Of a stretch of DNA of 64,000 bases, positions 9,501 through 17,677 are shown piece after piece. The DNA is from Synechococcus sp. PCC 7336 (GTDB taxonomy: Bacteria > Cyanobacteriota > Cyanobacteriia > Thermostichales > PCC-7336). Position 1 is the first letter of the stretch, and every line of letters begins with the position of its first letter. Location of the stretch: NCBI RefSeq assembly GCF_000332275.1, contig NZ_CM001776.1:3966008-4030007 (forward strand), written 5' to 3'. The translations under genes were made by a program, and so were the position numbers. The notes beneath the pieces are model-generated. The model was not told where the DNA came from. It saw only the letters and a list, made by a program, of their open reading frames with translations, and did not search any database.

Positions 9501-10312
9501 AGTGACAGTGGGAGGGGCTCGATTTCAGACAGGTCTGCATTGGGGCGGAATGCGTTGCGATTGCTGTAGAACAGACAGGCCGCTGTGGCGATCGCGCCCA
9601 GATAGGTGGCGAATAGCGGCCAACCGGCAATGCCCCAGCCCCAGTGCAGCCAACTGAGACAGAGCGTACACACCCAAGCCGATACCGGTAACACGGGACG
9701 CAGGAAGCGGCTGGTCAGCAGCGTCAGACTTATCCCTGCAAAAACAGCTACGAGCCAGCCCGGGCCACTATTCCAGAGGTTGAGTCCGTCGATCGCCCAA
9801 AAGTTAATCGGTACGAGCAAAACCGCCGTCGATCGCAGCATCCGACCGGTCAGTGGCAATTTTTCCTGACGTCCGGCCCACAATCCCGCCCCCAAAAACG
9901 CCAGTGTATAGGCCCACAAAATCGAGTATTGGCCGATGCTGGAAACCCGCTGCCACTGGCTGGCAGCTAGAGCTCCCGAAGAGACCACCACCACAAATAC
10001 CCCCAAAGCCAGCAGCCAGTTCAGACTCAATTCTGTTGCGAGTGACTGTCTTATCTGTGCCAGTGAAGTCGGCTGGCGGTTGCTGGGCTCGACCGCAGGT
10101 GGAGGGGCTGGCGAACGAGCGGGAATGTCAGTTCGGATAGGAGCGGGGGCATCGGCCAGCGAACAACTCAAGGTATCGCGACAGATTCTCTGCACTTCTG
10201 CATCGCCAATCAGCCCCAGTTCCAGCCATTTCTCTAAACCGACGAAAACAATCTCTGGCGAGGTTTGCGGATCGACGGCCAGTTCGAGCCAGAGCGAGTA
10301 GTTGGAAGACAT
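6533..10312 (-). CDS. Giant polytopic membrane protein
   Basis: 1259 residues. A soluble N-terminal part (about 1-100: an acidic helical head, then a Pro/Ala-rich linker) is followed by what looks like several dozen hydrophobic segments up to residue ~1240, rich in Trp, Leu and Gly with short loops. No catalytic motif was found. The layout recalls large cyanobacterial membrane proteins annotated as DUF2157-like, but I cannot confirm that. Despite its length the frame is uninterrupted, which argues for selection. It sits downstream of the 391-residue unknown protein on the same strand. Confidence 0.8.
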   Translation of the reverse strand: MSSNYSLWLELAVDPQTSPEIVFVGLEKWLELGLIGDAEVQRICRDTLSCSLADAPAPIRTDIPARSPAPPPAVEPSNRQPTSLAQIRQSLATELSLNWLLALGVFVVVVSSGALAASQWQRVSSIGQYSILWAYTLAFLGAGLWAGRQEKLPLTGRMLRSTAVLLVPINFWAIDGLNLWNSGPGWLVAVFAGISLTLLTSRFLRPVLPVSAWVCTLCLSWLHWGWGIAGWPLFATYLGAIATAACLFYSNRNAFRPNADLSEIEPLPLSLSAQAILATCAMLPIARALLVVGIPIQQLGLLLGVLGWQLCWVGRSRAKPVGWLVVGGVLLVAGWRVTVTDLPLQALAISGLATWILAERLQRLWRVAELLLLFGVGLQGMGLLWQLVPAAARQQIVVLATETFGATGMPWALVALGLMPYLWWVLAGTAWLRARQQPRLALQLERMAMVLGAISTLAGAINPGVRSLSLFLTAGTLAIVTRKRSSASLPLIYLTHLFGVAATIAGIDFVFPGIGLSGWAAIGLGMAIAEWSFTSASPNWPLWRQSTWYVGLGLAGLSYIGFLFGVIEPGENWGWLWLATPIAAAVADWRGRDRFQLEPTWIAIGGLFLAQVLTAASPISRLFSLAVATALMAWLAVRKPNSVWSALTVGFGLALVLTGFWQLALVPLNWEWWMVTSAALALLLWLLHPQVAKREGALAGSFAIAANGWAIALVVPNLLLLFTYNLELYWTDSLSASSLPIAAALLTVTATAYRAWHRPANLEFYALAFGLEMVGASALAFAEQPFIPLALFNLGLGLALQVGGDWWVRRTGQSYLLSWHVVPAAYALLGALLPLGEFAAVSGLYTLAFAFVSIGLGRRHISLRPFSYVGLAAIAVAAYQLLVYQLLQVSGGEVGDGVGLLALLAVAIATLYRLFSNWIAAYTRSSDRALAAIADIHWVGCSLLLWVALMLPVSYLGHWIWLVGAMTAALYGAMRGRIEAPIAGGIQLDFWIYGGMLWGVTAIGYGLYWTVPEPTLLLQWAGALAAALCLLLYRLPWGVWGWSPQPWQRAALVLPGLVVGVTALGVGWQSLLSVAAFYASMARLTRRVRLSYGALVLADWGIVQLLEVWGWLDFFWLVLLLGGSALYAIQVEPSLASATRRETRHWLRCLAIALICATALIEAESVTGGGWLGVAIGLAVAIAGVLLRTRALLYVGTLSFAIALLRETWLAIATSAAALWSIGILLGLTLIWVAATFESRRGQTLQGMQAWSEALEEWE

Positions 10313-10394
10313 CGGTAACGCACTAAACCGGATGTACCCCAGCTTATTACCCGAGTGGAGGATTTTGCTGCCGAGCCAGCCGCGTTCAATTCAG

Positions 10395-11570
10395 CTAGCC
10401 GTCTTTTCCAATCAGGAAATTATTGCCCGATAGATCGGAGCGGAGCGCGGGGTAATAGTAGGGATGAATGCGCAGGACCCGCTGCCGCTGTATTATCAGG
10501 CCAGCGCGCGATAGCTCTTTAACTCGGGCCTGAATCAGACCTTCTGACTCTCCCAAACTGAGGGCTAAATGCTGGAGTTGCAGGCCGCTGTGCAAGAGGA
10601 GGGAGTAGAGCAAATAGCGATCGCCATGTGCCACAGAGGGTAATTTGGGGGCCGAGGGGCGGCTAAACGTCATTTTTGGAGCAGCAGTTGGTTGACCCTC
10701 CTCCTCAGCAGCAGGTTTACTCTCGTCCAGTTGCAAGGACGTCAACCAGAGCTGTGGCGCTACAGAGCTCAGCCCCATCGTCGTGCAGGCCAGTTTATCG
10801 AAAAATGCTTCTTCCAAGCGATCGTCGGGGGGGGTAACCTGGGGCATCAGTTGGGTCAAAAGCTTGCGGGTGGGAGTGAGCCATGCTTGTAATTCTGCCC
10901 CGCTGAGAAAGGGCAGCGAGAAAGAGCAATCGAAGTAGGCGTTTAATTGACAGGCATAGCTGAGGTATTCCCAGGCCCAATGGTTGCAGCCCACAATCCA
11001 GAAGCGGTTTGGGTCTTTGAGAATTTCTTTGCGCAGATAGAGAACCCCTTCCAAGCCTTCAATGCAGCGGACAAAGCATTGCGTCAAGTCGGGCAGTACG
11101 ACCGTCCGTTGTGCGCGGGGTTGGGTATCCAGTTGAACGCCATCGGCACTAAACCGCAAGGGAACCGCTTTGGAGGGTTTGGCATCGGTTTTGAGTTGCT
11201 CGGAGATGTCTTTGCGCAGACCGCTGACGAAAGCGGAGGGCCGGGCCGGAATAGCGTGCCAGTGGAGAATCTTGAGCGATCTCGCATCAAGACTGAGACT
11301 CGCTTCCAAACTATTGCGAATGATATTGTCAAGCGGATCGATTGGGCTGCCCGAGACAATCAGAGCGTTTGTCCGATTGGGCTCTGCGCGCCAACGCTCG
11401 ATCGCCTCGGCGAGGGCGTCTTGAAAAGCAAGGATAAACGGTTCGGGGACGGGTAGGCGATCGATGCTCTGCTGCAATTGAGTGGCGATACCTGTGGGAA
11501 TTGGGGTGGCGACAGATGGATCTGTGGCGGGAGCGGATTTGGATGGAAACCAGTGGGTGAGGCGATCGAG
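10395..11570 (-). CDS. Unknown protein with C-terminal winged-helix-like region
   Basis: 391 residues from the ATG at 11570; the open frame extends to a TTG at 11651, but that codon lies inside the terminator hairpin of the RTX gene. Residues ~70-260 include IVSGSPIDPLDNIIRNSLE, RTVVLPDLTQCF and FWIVGCNHWAWEYL, suggestive of an ATPase-like or cofactor domain without a clear Walker motif. The end (YLLYSLLLHSGLQLQHLALS followed by LIQARVKELSRAGLI) looks like a winged helix-turn-helix. It may pair with the 1259-residue membrane protein downstream. The start codon is uncertain because no strong ribosome binding site is visible. Confidence 0.75.
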   Translation of the reverse strand, partial: LDRLTHWFPSKSAPATDPSVATPIPTGIATQLQQSIDRLPVPEPFILAFQDALAEAIERWRAEPNRTNALIVSGSPIDPLDNIIRNSLEASLSLDARSLKILHWHAIPARPSAFVSGLRKDISEQLKTDAKPSKAVPLRFSADGVQLDTQPRAQRTVVLPDLTQCFVRCIEGLEGVLYLRKEILKDPNRFWIVGCNHWAWEYLSYACQLNAYFDCSFSLPFLSGAELQAWLTPTRKLLTQLMPQVTPPDDRLEEAFFDKLACTTMGLSSVAPQLWLTSLQLDESKPAAEEEGQPTAAPKMTFSRPSAPKLPSVAHGDRYLLYSLLLHSGLQLQHLALSLGESEGLIQARVKELSRAGLIIQRQRVLRIHPYYYPALRSDLSGNNFLIGKDG

Positions 11571-11649
11571 CATGGAGGCGACCCGATGCAAACTGACCCG
11601 AGCATAGCCGATGGCGGTACGCCACGGGTGCTGTGCTGTGGCAAACGGC

Positions 11650-11675
11650 AAAGGCCCCTCGTTCGAGGAGCCTTT
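11650..11675 (-). terminator. Hairpin terminator of the RTX gene
   Basis: Inverted repeat AAAGGC-C-CCTCG / CGAGG-A-GCCTTT with a two-base loop and one mismatch, 26 bases beyond the stop of the RTX gene. The following T-tract is short (TTT), so efficiency is uncertain. Confidence 0.6.
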
Positions 11676-11700
11676 GAGTGGTATTCAAGTTCGGAGATAT

Positions 11701-12723
11701 CTACACGAAAGTGAAATCAGTGCTGTCCAGGCTCAAGCCTGCGCCATCGCGAATCACCGCAATAAACTCGTCGCTAACCCCAATCGCGCCATTGCCGTCG
11801 CTATCGACATACAGCCCCGCATCGACTTCGCCACCAAAAGGCGAACTTCCCAGCACGTAGCTGACCGACCCATTCAACTCGATCGTATCCACACCGGACA
11901 GGAAGTCGGTAATATCGGCAAAGTCTCCCGTCCCGTTCAGTTCGGGCTGGCCGTCATCGTAGAAAATGTCGCTGGCGGTGCCCAGTACGAAGCTGTCTGC
12001 GCCAATACTGCCCCTATAGGTGTCGCGGGAACTGAGGCCGAGTTCCTCTCCTACACCGATGAGGCGATCGTTGCCGCCGCCGCCGATGAGAAAATCGTCA
12101 CCGCTGCCGCCGATGAGGGTATCGTCGCCGGTTCCGCCCCGGAGAGAATCGTTATTCGCATCGCCAAACAGGAGGTCGGCATCGTGGCCGCCGCGCAACG
12201 TGTCGTCGCCATCGCCGCCACTGAGGGTGTCACCCCCAGTGCTGCCTAACAAACTATCTTGGCCCTGGCCGCCCAGCAAACTGTCATTGTCTCGACCGCC
12301 GTTGAGGGTATCGTCACCGTCGCCACCATCTAACCGGTCGTCGCCATCGCCACCGAAAGCCTCATCTTGACCTGTGCCGCCTAGCAGAGTGTCGTTCCCC
12401 AGCGCGCCAAAGAGGGAATCGTCACCAGTGCCGCCATAGACTAAGTCGTCGCCAGTACCCGCAAACAGCGTATCTTGGCCGCCGCCCCCCAGCAGAGTAT
12501 CGCTACCATCGCCGCCACTGAGTTCGTCATTACCTTCGCCACCATCTGCAAGGTCGCTGCCTTCGCCAGCAAAGATAACATCCTGACTGCCGAGGGCTGC
12601 GATAACGTCTTCGCCAGCAGTGCCGACCAGAGTGTCGGCCTCGGCGGTACCCAGCAAGGTGATGCTGTCGAGGTCATCGAGGACAGCAAGATCGCTCGTA
12701 TAAAGAAACGTGGATGAGAACAT
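11701..12723 (-). CDS. RTX (haemolysin-type) calcium-binding repeat protein
   Basis: 340 residues. From about residue 20 to 240 the protein is nearly all nonapeptide repeats of the form GGxGxDxLx, about twenty copies. These fold as a calcium-filled beta-roll and are typical of proteins secreted unfolded by type I systems. The C-terminal 80 residues include FADITDFLSGVDTIEL, a common RTX trailing domain that may act as the secretion signal. The start is placed at the ATG at 12723 (MFSSTFLYTS) behind a GAGG; the frame stays open to 12927 but the extra residues are not protein-like. No secretion ABC transporter is in the window. Confidence 0.85.
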   Translation of the reverse strand: MFSSTFLYTSDLAVLDDLDSITLLGTAEADTLVGTAGEDVIAALGSQDVIFAGEGSDLADGGEGNDELSGGDGSDTLLGGGGQDTLFAGTGDDLVYGGTGDDSLFGALGNDTLLGGTGQDEAFGGDGDDRLDGGDGDDTLNGGRDNDSLLGGQGQDSLLGSTGGDTLSGGDGDDTLRGGHDADLLFGDANNDSLRGGTGDDTLIGGSGDDFLIGGGGNDRLIGVGEELGLSSRDTYRGSIGADSFVLGTASDIFYDDGQPELNGTGDFADITDFLSGVDTIELNGSVSYVLGSSPFGGEVDAGLYVDSDGNGAIGVSDEFIAVIRDGAGLSLDSTDFTFV

Positions 12724-12953
12724 GGAAGTTAATTTGCCTCGTTGCAATGGAACTACAGGTCGTGAGTCTGCCGATACCGCCCCCTTCGAATACCAGTAGT
12801 GCCTGAAACAAAGGGAGGCACGGCATGGTGACAGCCGCTTGACGGCATGGTAAGGAGTAAGAATTGTCGCTATTATTGTCCGAATTGATTCTTTTTTGCG
12901 TCCGTGAAAGTACGAGATGGCTGTCAAAAGTATTTAGTTTTGTACTAGATCTC

Positions 12954-14816
12954 TTATCTGGCTGGGTTGGTACCGATCGATATTGTCGAACGATCTGGCT
13001 GTAGCGATCGCCGTCGCCGTCGCAATCCCAATAATTTGGCCGCTGCGATCGCCACAACCGTGCCAGCAGAGATCGCTCGTCCGACCCCATCTGCTGTTGT
13101 GCCCGCATAAGTTAAGTCCACCCGATGCACGCCCGCTGGAATCGTCACTTGAATCTGACCGAAAGCCGTTGCTTCCGTAGAAATTCGGTCGCCATCCAAA
13201 CGCGCATGCCAGCCGGGATAGTAAAACGTTCTGACTAGCATGACTTTGGGAACAGCAGTGGCGTTGCGGGCGATCGCCGAGCGCCTGCCGTAGTCCCAGA
13301 GTTCGGTCTGAAGGCCAGCAGTCGAGCCATCCTGCCATTCCACCAGAGGATGGGAGCGATCGGGGGGCATGGACATCGATACGGGCTGGGCTCGATATTC
13401 CCACACATCCACTAGGCCCATGCCGTCGGCATAGATCCAGTGCCAGTACAGAAAGGGTTGCCCGGGAGGTTGGCCGGGTTCCTGCGGGAACTGCTTGGCG
13501 GCGGCAAGGGTGGCGAAGCGTTGCATCGTTTGGGCATCGTAAGCGGCGGTATCGATAACGCCTTTTGCTTGCCAGAGGGTGGCGATCGCCAATAGCAAAA
13601 CGAAGCTCCCCGACACTGCGGTAACGGCGCGAGACTGGCCTGCCCCCGCAGCGACCTCCAAGCCATATCCCAACAACATGGGCAGGGTGACGCACAGCAA
13701 GACCAGCCATCGCCAAGAAAACTGAATTCGCTGCAGCGGTAATGCAAAGTCATAGGTCCAGCTCAGCAGGTCGGTGGTCATTAGGATGGCGAGCGCGCTC
13801 AGCAGCAACCAGTAGCGGGCAGCTCGTTGAATTCTGCCGTGTCGATCGATAGGGTCGGCGCGATCTCGATGGGGGTGGCGAGATCGCAAGGCTGTGCCGA
13901 AGTAAACGACTGCCCCGAAGAGGACAATCGCCACAGCAACTCCCCAAAAAGGCAGTAATGTCCGATCGAACCAATGGTCGGCAAACTGGGGCTGCAGGGA
14001 GAGTAGCCCTTTCAGCATCAAGCGGTTTTGGGGGCGATAGTCAGCCAGCGCATTCACCCAATCGATCTGGACGAAATGGCGATCGCGCAGCACTGGCCAT
14101 AGATAAAATGCCGTCCAAGCCACCGCCAGCAATCCCCCAAGACAATTCCCCTGCACCGCTTCAGGCCGTTGACTTCTAGGGGAGACCAGCCAAGGAAACA
14201 TCACCCATCCGATTGAAAAGAGCAATAAAGTGGGCAGATGGGAGAGCGCCAAGCACCCGTAGGCAAGTGCCAACATCCCCACTCTCCCCCAATCCCGAGG
14301 GCGATCCACCACCCGCTGAGATGCCCATAACACCCATGGGAGGAAGGCAATCCCCCACGTTTCTGCCAAACTGCCTCGCCAGTAAATGTTTGCCAAGAAA
14401 TAGGGCATGGCGATCGCGAGGGTGGCGGCGATCGCGGCAATCCAGCGCGGATAAAAACAACGCCCGTAGCGATAGAGCCCCAGGCCAAAAACAAAGATGG
14501 CTAACCCCATGCTGCCAATCAGCGATTGGGGCAGATCGCTACCCAAGGCCCGAAACAGCACGGTCGCCACCATGCATAGAGGCGGATAAAAGGCGAAGGT
14601 GGCGTTGCCAAAGCCAAAATTCGAGTATTCCAACCAGCGGGGATACCACTGTCCCCCAGCCATCTGGGCTTGGTATTGAAAGGCCCAACTCAAATTGAAA
14701 TGGGTGGAGTGGGTGAGGGGATAGCCCTGCTGTAACATCGGGAGGGTCAGCAGAACCGCCAGACCTGCCGCGATCGCCGCTGCTAGACTGCCTCGCAGGA
14801 GAAATCGTCCGGGCAT
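12954..14816 (-). CDS. Membrane protein of the PTPS-related / GT-C-like family
   Basis: 620 residues, with about ten to twelve hydrophobic segments over residues 10-430 and a soluble C-terminal part. The block HSTHFNLSWAFQYQAQMAGG and then FAFYPPL matches the membrane family Pfam calls '6-pyruvoyl-tetrahydropterin synthase related'. These proteins resemble GT-C polyprenyl-phosphate-dependent sugar transferases. The C-terminus has a beta-rich domain (YPGWHARLDGDRIS, IPAGVHRVDLTY) followed by a final helix. It is the last gene of a run with a methyltransferase and a GtrB-like transferase (gaps of 15 and 9 bases), which supports a role in transferring a lipid-linked sugar on the outer face of the membrane. 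Confidence 0.8.
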   Translation of the reverse strand: MPGRFLLRGSLAAAIAAGLAVLLTLPMLQQGYPLTHSTHFNLSWAFQYQAQMAGGQWYPRWLEYSNFGFGNATFAFYPPLCMVATVLFRALGSDLPQSLIGSMGLAIFVFGLGLYRYGRCFYPRWIAAIAATLAIAMPYFLANIYWRGSLAETWGIAFLPWVLWASQRVVDRPRDWGRVGMLALAYGCLALSHLPTLLLFSIGWVMFPWLVSPRSQRPEAVQGNCLGGLLAVAWTAFYLWPVLRDRHFVQIDWVNALADYRPQNRLMLKGLLSLQPQFADHWFDRTLLPFWGVAVAIVLFGAVVYFGTALRSRHPHRDRADPIDRHGRIQRAARYWLLLSALAILMTTDLLSWTYDFALPLQRIQFSWRWLVLLCVTLPMLLGYGLEVAAGAGQSRAVTAVSGSFVLLLAIATLWQAKGVIDTAAYDAQTMQRFATLAAAKQFPQEPGQPPGQPFLYWHWIYADGMGLVDVWEYRAQPVSMSMPPDRSHPLVEWQDGSTAGLQTELWDYGRRSAIARNATAVPKVMLVRTFYYPGWHARLDGDRISTEATAFGQIQVTIPAGVHRVDLTYAGTTADGVGRAISAGTVVAIAAAKLLGLRRRRRSLQPDRSTISIGTNPAR

Positions 14817-14831
14817 TGCAAGGGACCGGAG

Positions 14832-15569
14832 CTAGATTGGCCGTTTCTTTTGGGCGATCGCCACAATCGAAATCCCAAAGGGAAAGTCGAACCAAGGCAA
14901 CAGAAAGCGTTCGAAGGCAAAGATAGATTGCAAGATCGCATTCATCCAACTCGGTACCGTCGGAATACTGTCCTGAGGGGAAGGTTCGCGGTTGCGCTGA
15001 GACAATTTTTGTAGCAGTGCAGGCAGGAACAGCAGTGTATTGAAGTAACTTAATTTCTGCAGTTCAAAGCCCGTCTGGGTCAACAGCTCCCGCATCTGCT
15101 CCGCCCGATAGCGACGGAAGTGATGGTGCATGACATCGTGGGCACTCCACAACCATTGGTAGGCGGGCACCGTAATTAAGACCTGACCGCCCTCGGGCAA
15201 CACCTCCCACACCTGCCTGAGGAAACTGGCATCATCGCGAATATGTTCCACAACATCCAGCATCAACGCGACCCGAGGCTGCCAATCCTTGTTTGCAGCC
15301 TCCTCCAAAGAGGTGCAAAACACCTCCTGATTGCCCCGCTGCTTGGCAAAATCTACGGCCAACGGGGAGGTGTCGATGCCAATCGCCCGATAGCGCTGGT
15401 TGAGCTGCTGCAAAATCATGCCCGTACCGCAGCCAATATCGATCGCAGTCTCCCCTGGCGAAATGTCGCAATATCTGTCCAGCAGGCCCATCACAATTGC
15501 CGTGCGGCCCTGGAACCACCAATGGCTGGTTTCCAGCTCGAAATTATTGCGATAAATAGCTGTTTCCAT
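14832..15569 (-). CDS. Class I SAM-dependent methyltransferase
   Basis: 245 residues. Motif I AIDIGCGTGMILQQL (about residues 42-56), the post-I acidic IGIDTSP and LMLDVVEHIRDD (motif IV) give the Rossmann-type SAM fold. Unusually it ends with two hydrophobic stretches (YFNTLLFLPALLQ and FLLPWFDFPFGISIVAIA), suggesting it docks on the membrane where its lipid or glycan substrate would be. It lies between a GtrB-like transferase and a GT-C-like protein with minimal gaps. The substrate is unknown. Confidence 0.85.
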   Translation of the reverse strand: METAIYRNNFELETSHWWFQGRTAIVMGLLDRYCDISPGETAIDIGCGTGMILQQLNQRYRAIGIDTSPLAVDFAKQRGNQEVFCTSLEEAANKDWQPRVALMLDVVEHIRDDASFLRQVWEVLPEGGQVLITVPAYQWLWSAHDVMHHHFRRYRAEQMRELLTQTGFELQKLSYFNTLLFLPALLQKLSQRNREPSPQDSIPTVPSWMNAILQSIFAFERFLLPWFDFPFGISIVAIAQKKRPI

Positions 15570-15578
15570 GCGGACAAA

Positions 15579-16571
15579 TTACCGAGAGACATCATCCTTA
15601 AAACCACTAGGGAGGCGATCGCCCTCAAAACCGTAGCGGTCTCTCACAATATACAGCGGGCGTCCCTTCACTTCTTCGTAGACTCGACCTAAATATTCTC
15701 CCAAAACCCCCAAGCTAATCAGTTGAATGCCGCCGATAAACAGAATGGCCACCATAATTGAGGCGAATCCCGGCAGATCGACTCCGAACAACACCGTTCG
15801 CACCACTAAAAAAGTGGCATAGGAAAACGCCAGCGCGGAGATGAGCAATCCGACATAGCTCCAGACCTTGAGGGGGAGCAGGCTGAAGGAGGTCAGGCCA
15901 TCGACGGCAAAGTTCCACAGCCGCCAATAATTCCAAGACGTGCGACCGCGATAGCGGGGCTGGCGATCGTATTCCACCGCCGTTTGTCGAAACCCCACCC
16001 AGGCAAAAAGACCTTTCATAAACCGAGTGCGTTCGGGCATCTGTTGCAAGACCTCCACCACCCGCCGATCCATCAAGCGAAAATCGCCGGTATTGGAGGG
16101 AATAGAGATGGGGCTCATGCGACCAATGGTCTTGTAAAACCCGCTGGCTGTAAGCCGTTTCAACCAGGATTCGCCCGCCCGCGATCGCCGCGTAGCCAGC
16201 ACGACATCGTATCCCTGCCGCCACTTTGCCATTAACAGTTCGAGTAACTCTGGCGGATCTTGCAAGTCGGCATCAATCGGCACCACTGCATCGCCACTGG
16301 CATAATCTAGCCCCGCCGACAGAGCCAGTTCTTTACCGAAATTGCGGGAGAGCCCCAGTACTTTAATGGCGGGATTGCGATGGTGATGGGCGCGCAGCTG
16401 ATTGAGGGTGCCGTCTCGGCTGCCATCATCGATGCAAATGATTTCGTAGCTGACCTGCAGGCGATCGCAGACTCGTTCCAAGCGTTCGAACAAATAATCT
16501 AGATTTTCGGCCTCGTTATACAGGGGCACCACAATCGAAAGCACGGGCCTAGAGTCAGGCATAGAGGTCAT
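15579..16571 (-). CDS. GtrB/DPM1-like polyprenyl-phosphate glycosyltransferase
   Basis: 330 residues. GT2 domain with VVPLYNEAENLDYLF, CIDDGSRDGTL, VPIDADLQDPPELL (DxD) and a C-terminal pair of membrane helices (about 235-260 and 270-295). This is the architecture of enzymes that load glucose, mannose or aminoarabinose onto undecaprenyl phosphate. Its product would be the donor for the GT-C-like protein two genes downstream. Its ATG overlaps the stop of the Rpn-family gene by four bases (ATGA), so translation is coupled to an apparently unrelated gene. Confidence 0.9.
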   Translation of the reverse strand: MTSMPDSRPVLSIVVPLYNEAENLDYLFERLERVCDRLQVSYEIICIDDGSRDGTLNQLRAHHHRNPAIKVLGLSRNFGKELALSAGLDYASGDAVVPIDADLQDPPELLELLMAKWRQGYDVVLATRRSRAGESWLKRLTASGFYKTIGRMSPISIPSNTGDFRLMDRRVVEVLQQMPERTRFMKGLFAWVGFRQTAVEYDRQPRYRGRTSWNYWRLWNFAVDGLTSFSLLPLKVWSYVGLLISALAFSYATFLVVRTVLFGVDLPGFASIMVAILFIGGIQLISLGVLGEYLGRVYEEVKGRPLYIVRDRYGFEGDRLPSGFKDDVSR

Positions 16572-17647
16572 CCATCAAATGATTCGTGGGGGAGGCCGCC
16601 CTCTAAGTCTGAGGATTGCGGGTCAGAGGACCTTTGGGTCAAGTCTTCGGAAAGTTGTTCGAGTGAGTCAGTGGCTAGGGCTAAATCGAGCACCTCCTCT
16701 AGCTGTACTACGGTCAGCTCCTGAAGTTGGGTCTGAAGTGAACTCGGAACTGAGCCAAACCGACTTTCTATTAAGCGAAGCAGCATGCGAAGCGCTTGTT
16801 GTCGCCCCCGTTCGAGCCCCTGTTCGAGCCCCTGTTCGAGCCCCTGTTCGAGCCCCTGTTCGAGCCCCTGTTCGAGCCCCTGTTCGAGTCCTTTTGCCAG
16901 ACCAATTCTTTCCACACTGCTGATGTAAGGCATCCTCTGCTCCCGCTCGTAAGCTCGAATCTCTTCCCAGACCTCTTGTTCTAACTCCTCTGGCAATGCC
17001 ATCACCCAATCGATGAAATGGAATAGCTGGATAATATCTTCACGCTCGAAGCCCCGTTCGTACAGTCGACGAACCAACCGCAGCTTCCACTGCAGGCGAT
17101 CGCGCTCGTCGCGACGGGTGGCTTGCGCTTGTAGGTGAGCCATCGCAATGGTCGCAAACGGATTGCTGCTGGCCTCCAACTCGGCCCATCTTTGCCTGTA
17201 GCCTAACAATTTTGCTGTGAGAAAGCGGAATTCTAAACGACAACCCAGCACCTCGCGAACAAATTCGCTGGGATGCCAATTGGGGCTGGTGTCGCAGAGG
17301 ATAGCCAAGCTCGCTACCGGGCAACCGTAGCGCTCGGCAATGCGGGTGTTGTAGATGTACATGCGCTCGGGGAAAGAGGCATCTGGCTTGCCCTGCACTT
17401 CTATATGGATAAGAATCCACAGATCCCGTCCGTCGAGCAGCCAGACCCGGACCAGTTTGTCTGCATAGCGACGGCCCAGTTCGGCATCGCGAACGACTTG
17501 CTGTAATTCCTTATCGAGAAACTCGTAGGGACGCGACCAGTCAATTTGGGCGTGGGTGGCAGGGAAGAAAAGTTGCAGACAGGGCTCGAAGTAACGCTCT
17601 AGCACTTCTTTCCAGGGAGTATCGAAGTCTGCTCGGGGTGAGGTCAT
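16568..17647 (-). CDS. Rpn-family PD-(D/E)XK nuclease with EQGL repeat and DUF4351-like end
   Basis: 359 residues from the ATG at 17647; a TTG five codons upstream is less likely. The N-terminal ~150 residues match recombination-promoting nucleases/putative transposases (RpnA-like): DKLVRVWLL, then WILIHIEVQGK, which carries the E-x-Q/K of the PD-(D/E)XK active site. A linker of seven near-identical EQGL units (about residues 255-283) is followed by a helical tail (LRMLLRLIESRFGSVP) like DUF4351. Such genes are multicopy in cyanobacteria. The linker is encoded by a 12-bp tandem repeat. Confidence 0.88.
   Translation of the reverse strand: MTSPRADFDTPWKEVLERYFEPCLQLFFPATHAQIDWSRPYEFLDKELQQVVRDAELGRRYADKLVRVWLLDGRDLWILIHIEVQGKPDASFPERMYIYNTRIAERYGCPVASLAILCDTSPNWHPSEFVREVLGCRLEFRFLTAKLLGYRQRWAELEASSNPFATIAMAHLQAQATRRDERDRLQWKLRLVRRLYERGFEREDIIQLFHFIDWVMALPEELEQEVWEEIRAYEREQRMPYISSVERIGLAKGLEQGLEQGLEQGLEQGLEQGLEQGLERGRQQALRMLLRLIESRFGSVPSSLQTQLQELTVVQLEEVLDLALATDSLEQLSEDLTQRSSDPQSSDLEGGLPHESFDG
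16803..16890. repeat. 12-bp tandem repeat, seven copies, coding
   Basis: The unit GTTCGAGCCCCT is repeated about seven times in perfect or near-perfect form inside the Rpn-family gene. On the minus strand it encodes Glu-Gln-Gly-Leu. Because 12 is a multiple of three, copy number can change without breaking the frame. Confidence 0.95.
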
Positions 17648-17677
17648 GTCTCGGGCGAACAAAACGTTTCACTCACC

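Noticed and set aside
12020-12370. Ser/Pro-rich open frame opposite the RTX repeats
   Set aside because: Repetitive composition arises from the complementary strand of the RTX repeats.
12724-12927. N-terminal extension of the RTX gene
   Set aside because: The residues are basic and Cys/Ser-rich without family character; a GAGG-preceded ATG at 12723 gives a sensible start.
16803-16890. CRISPR array
   Set aside because: Repeats are contiguous 12-mers without spacers and lie in a coding frame.
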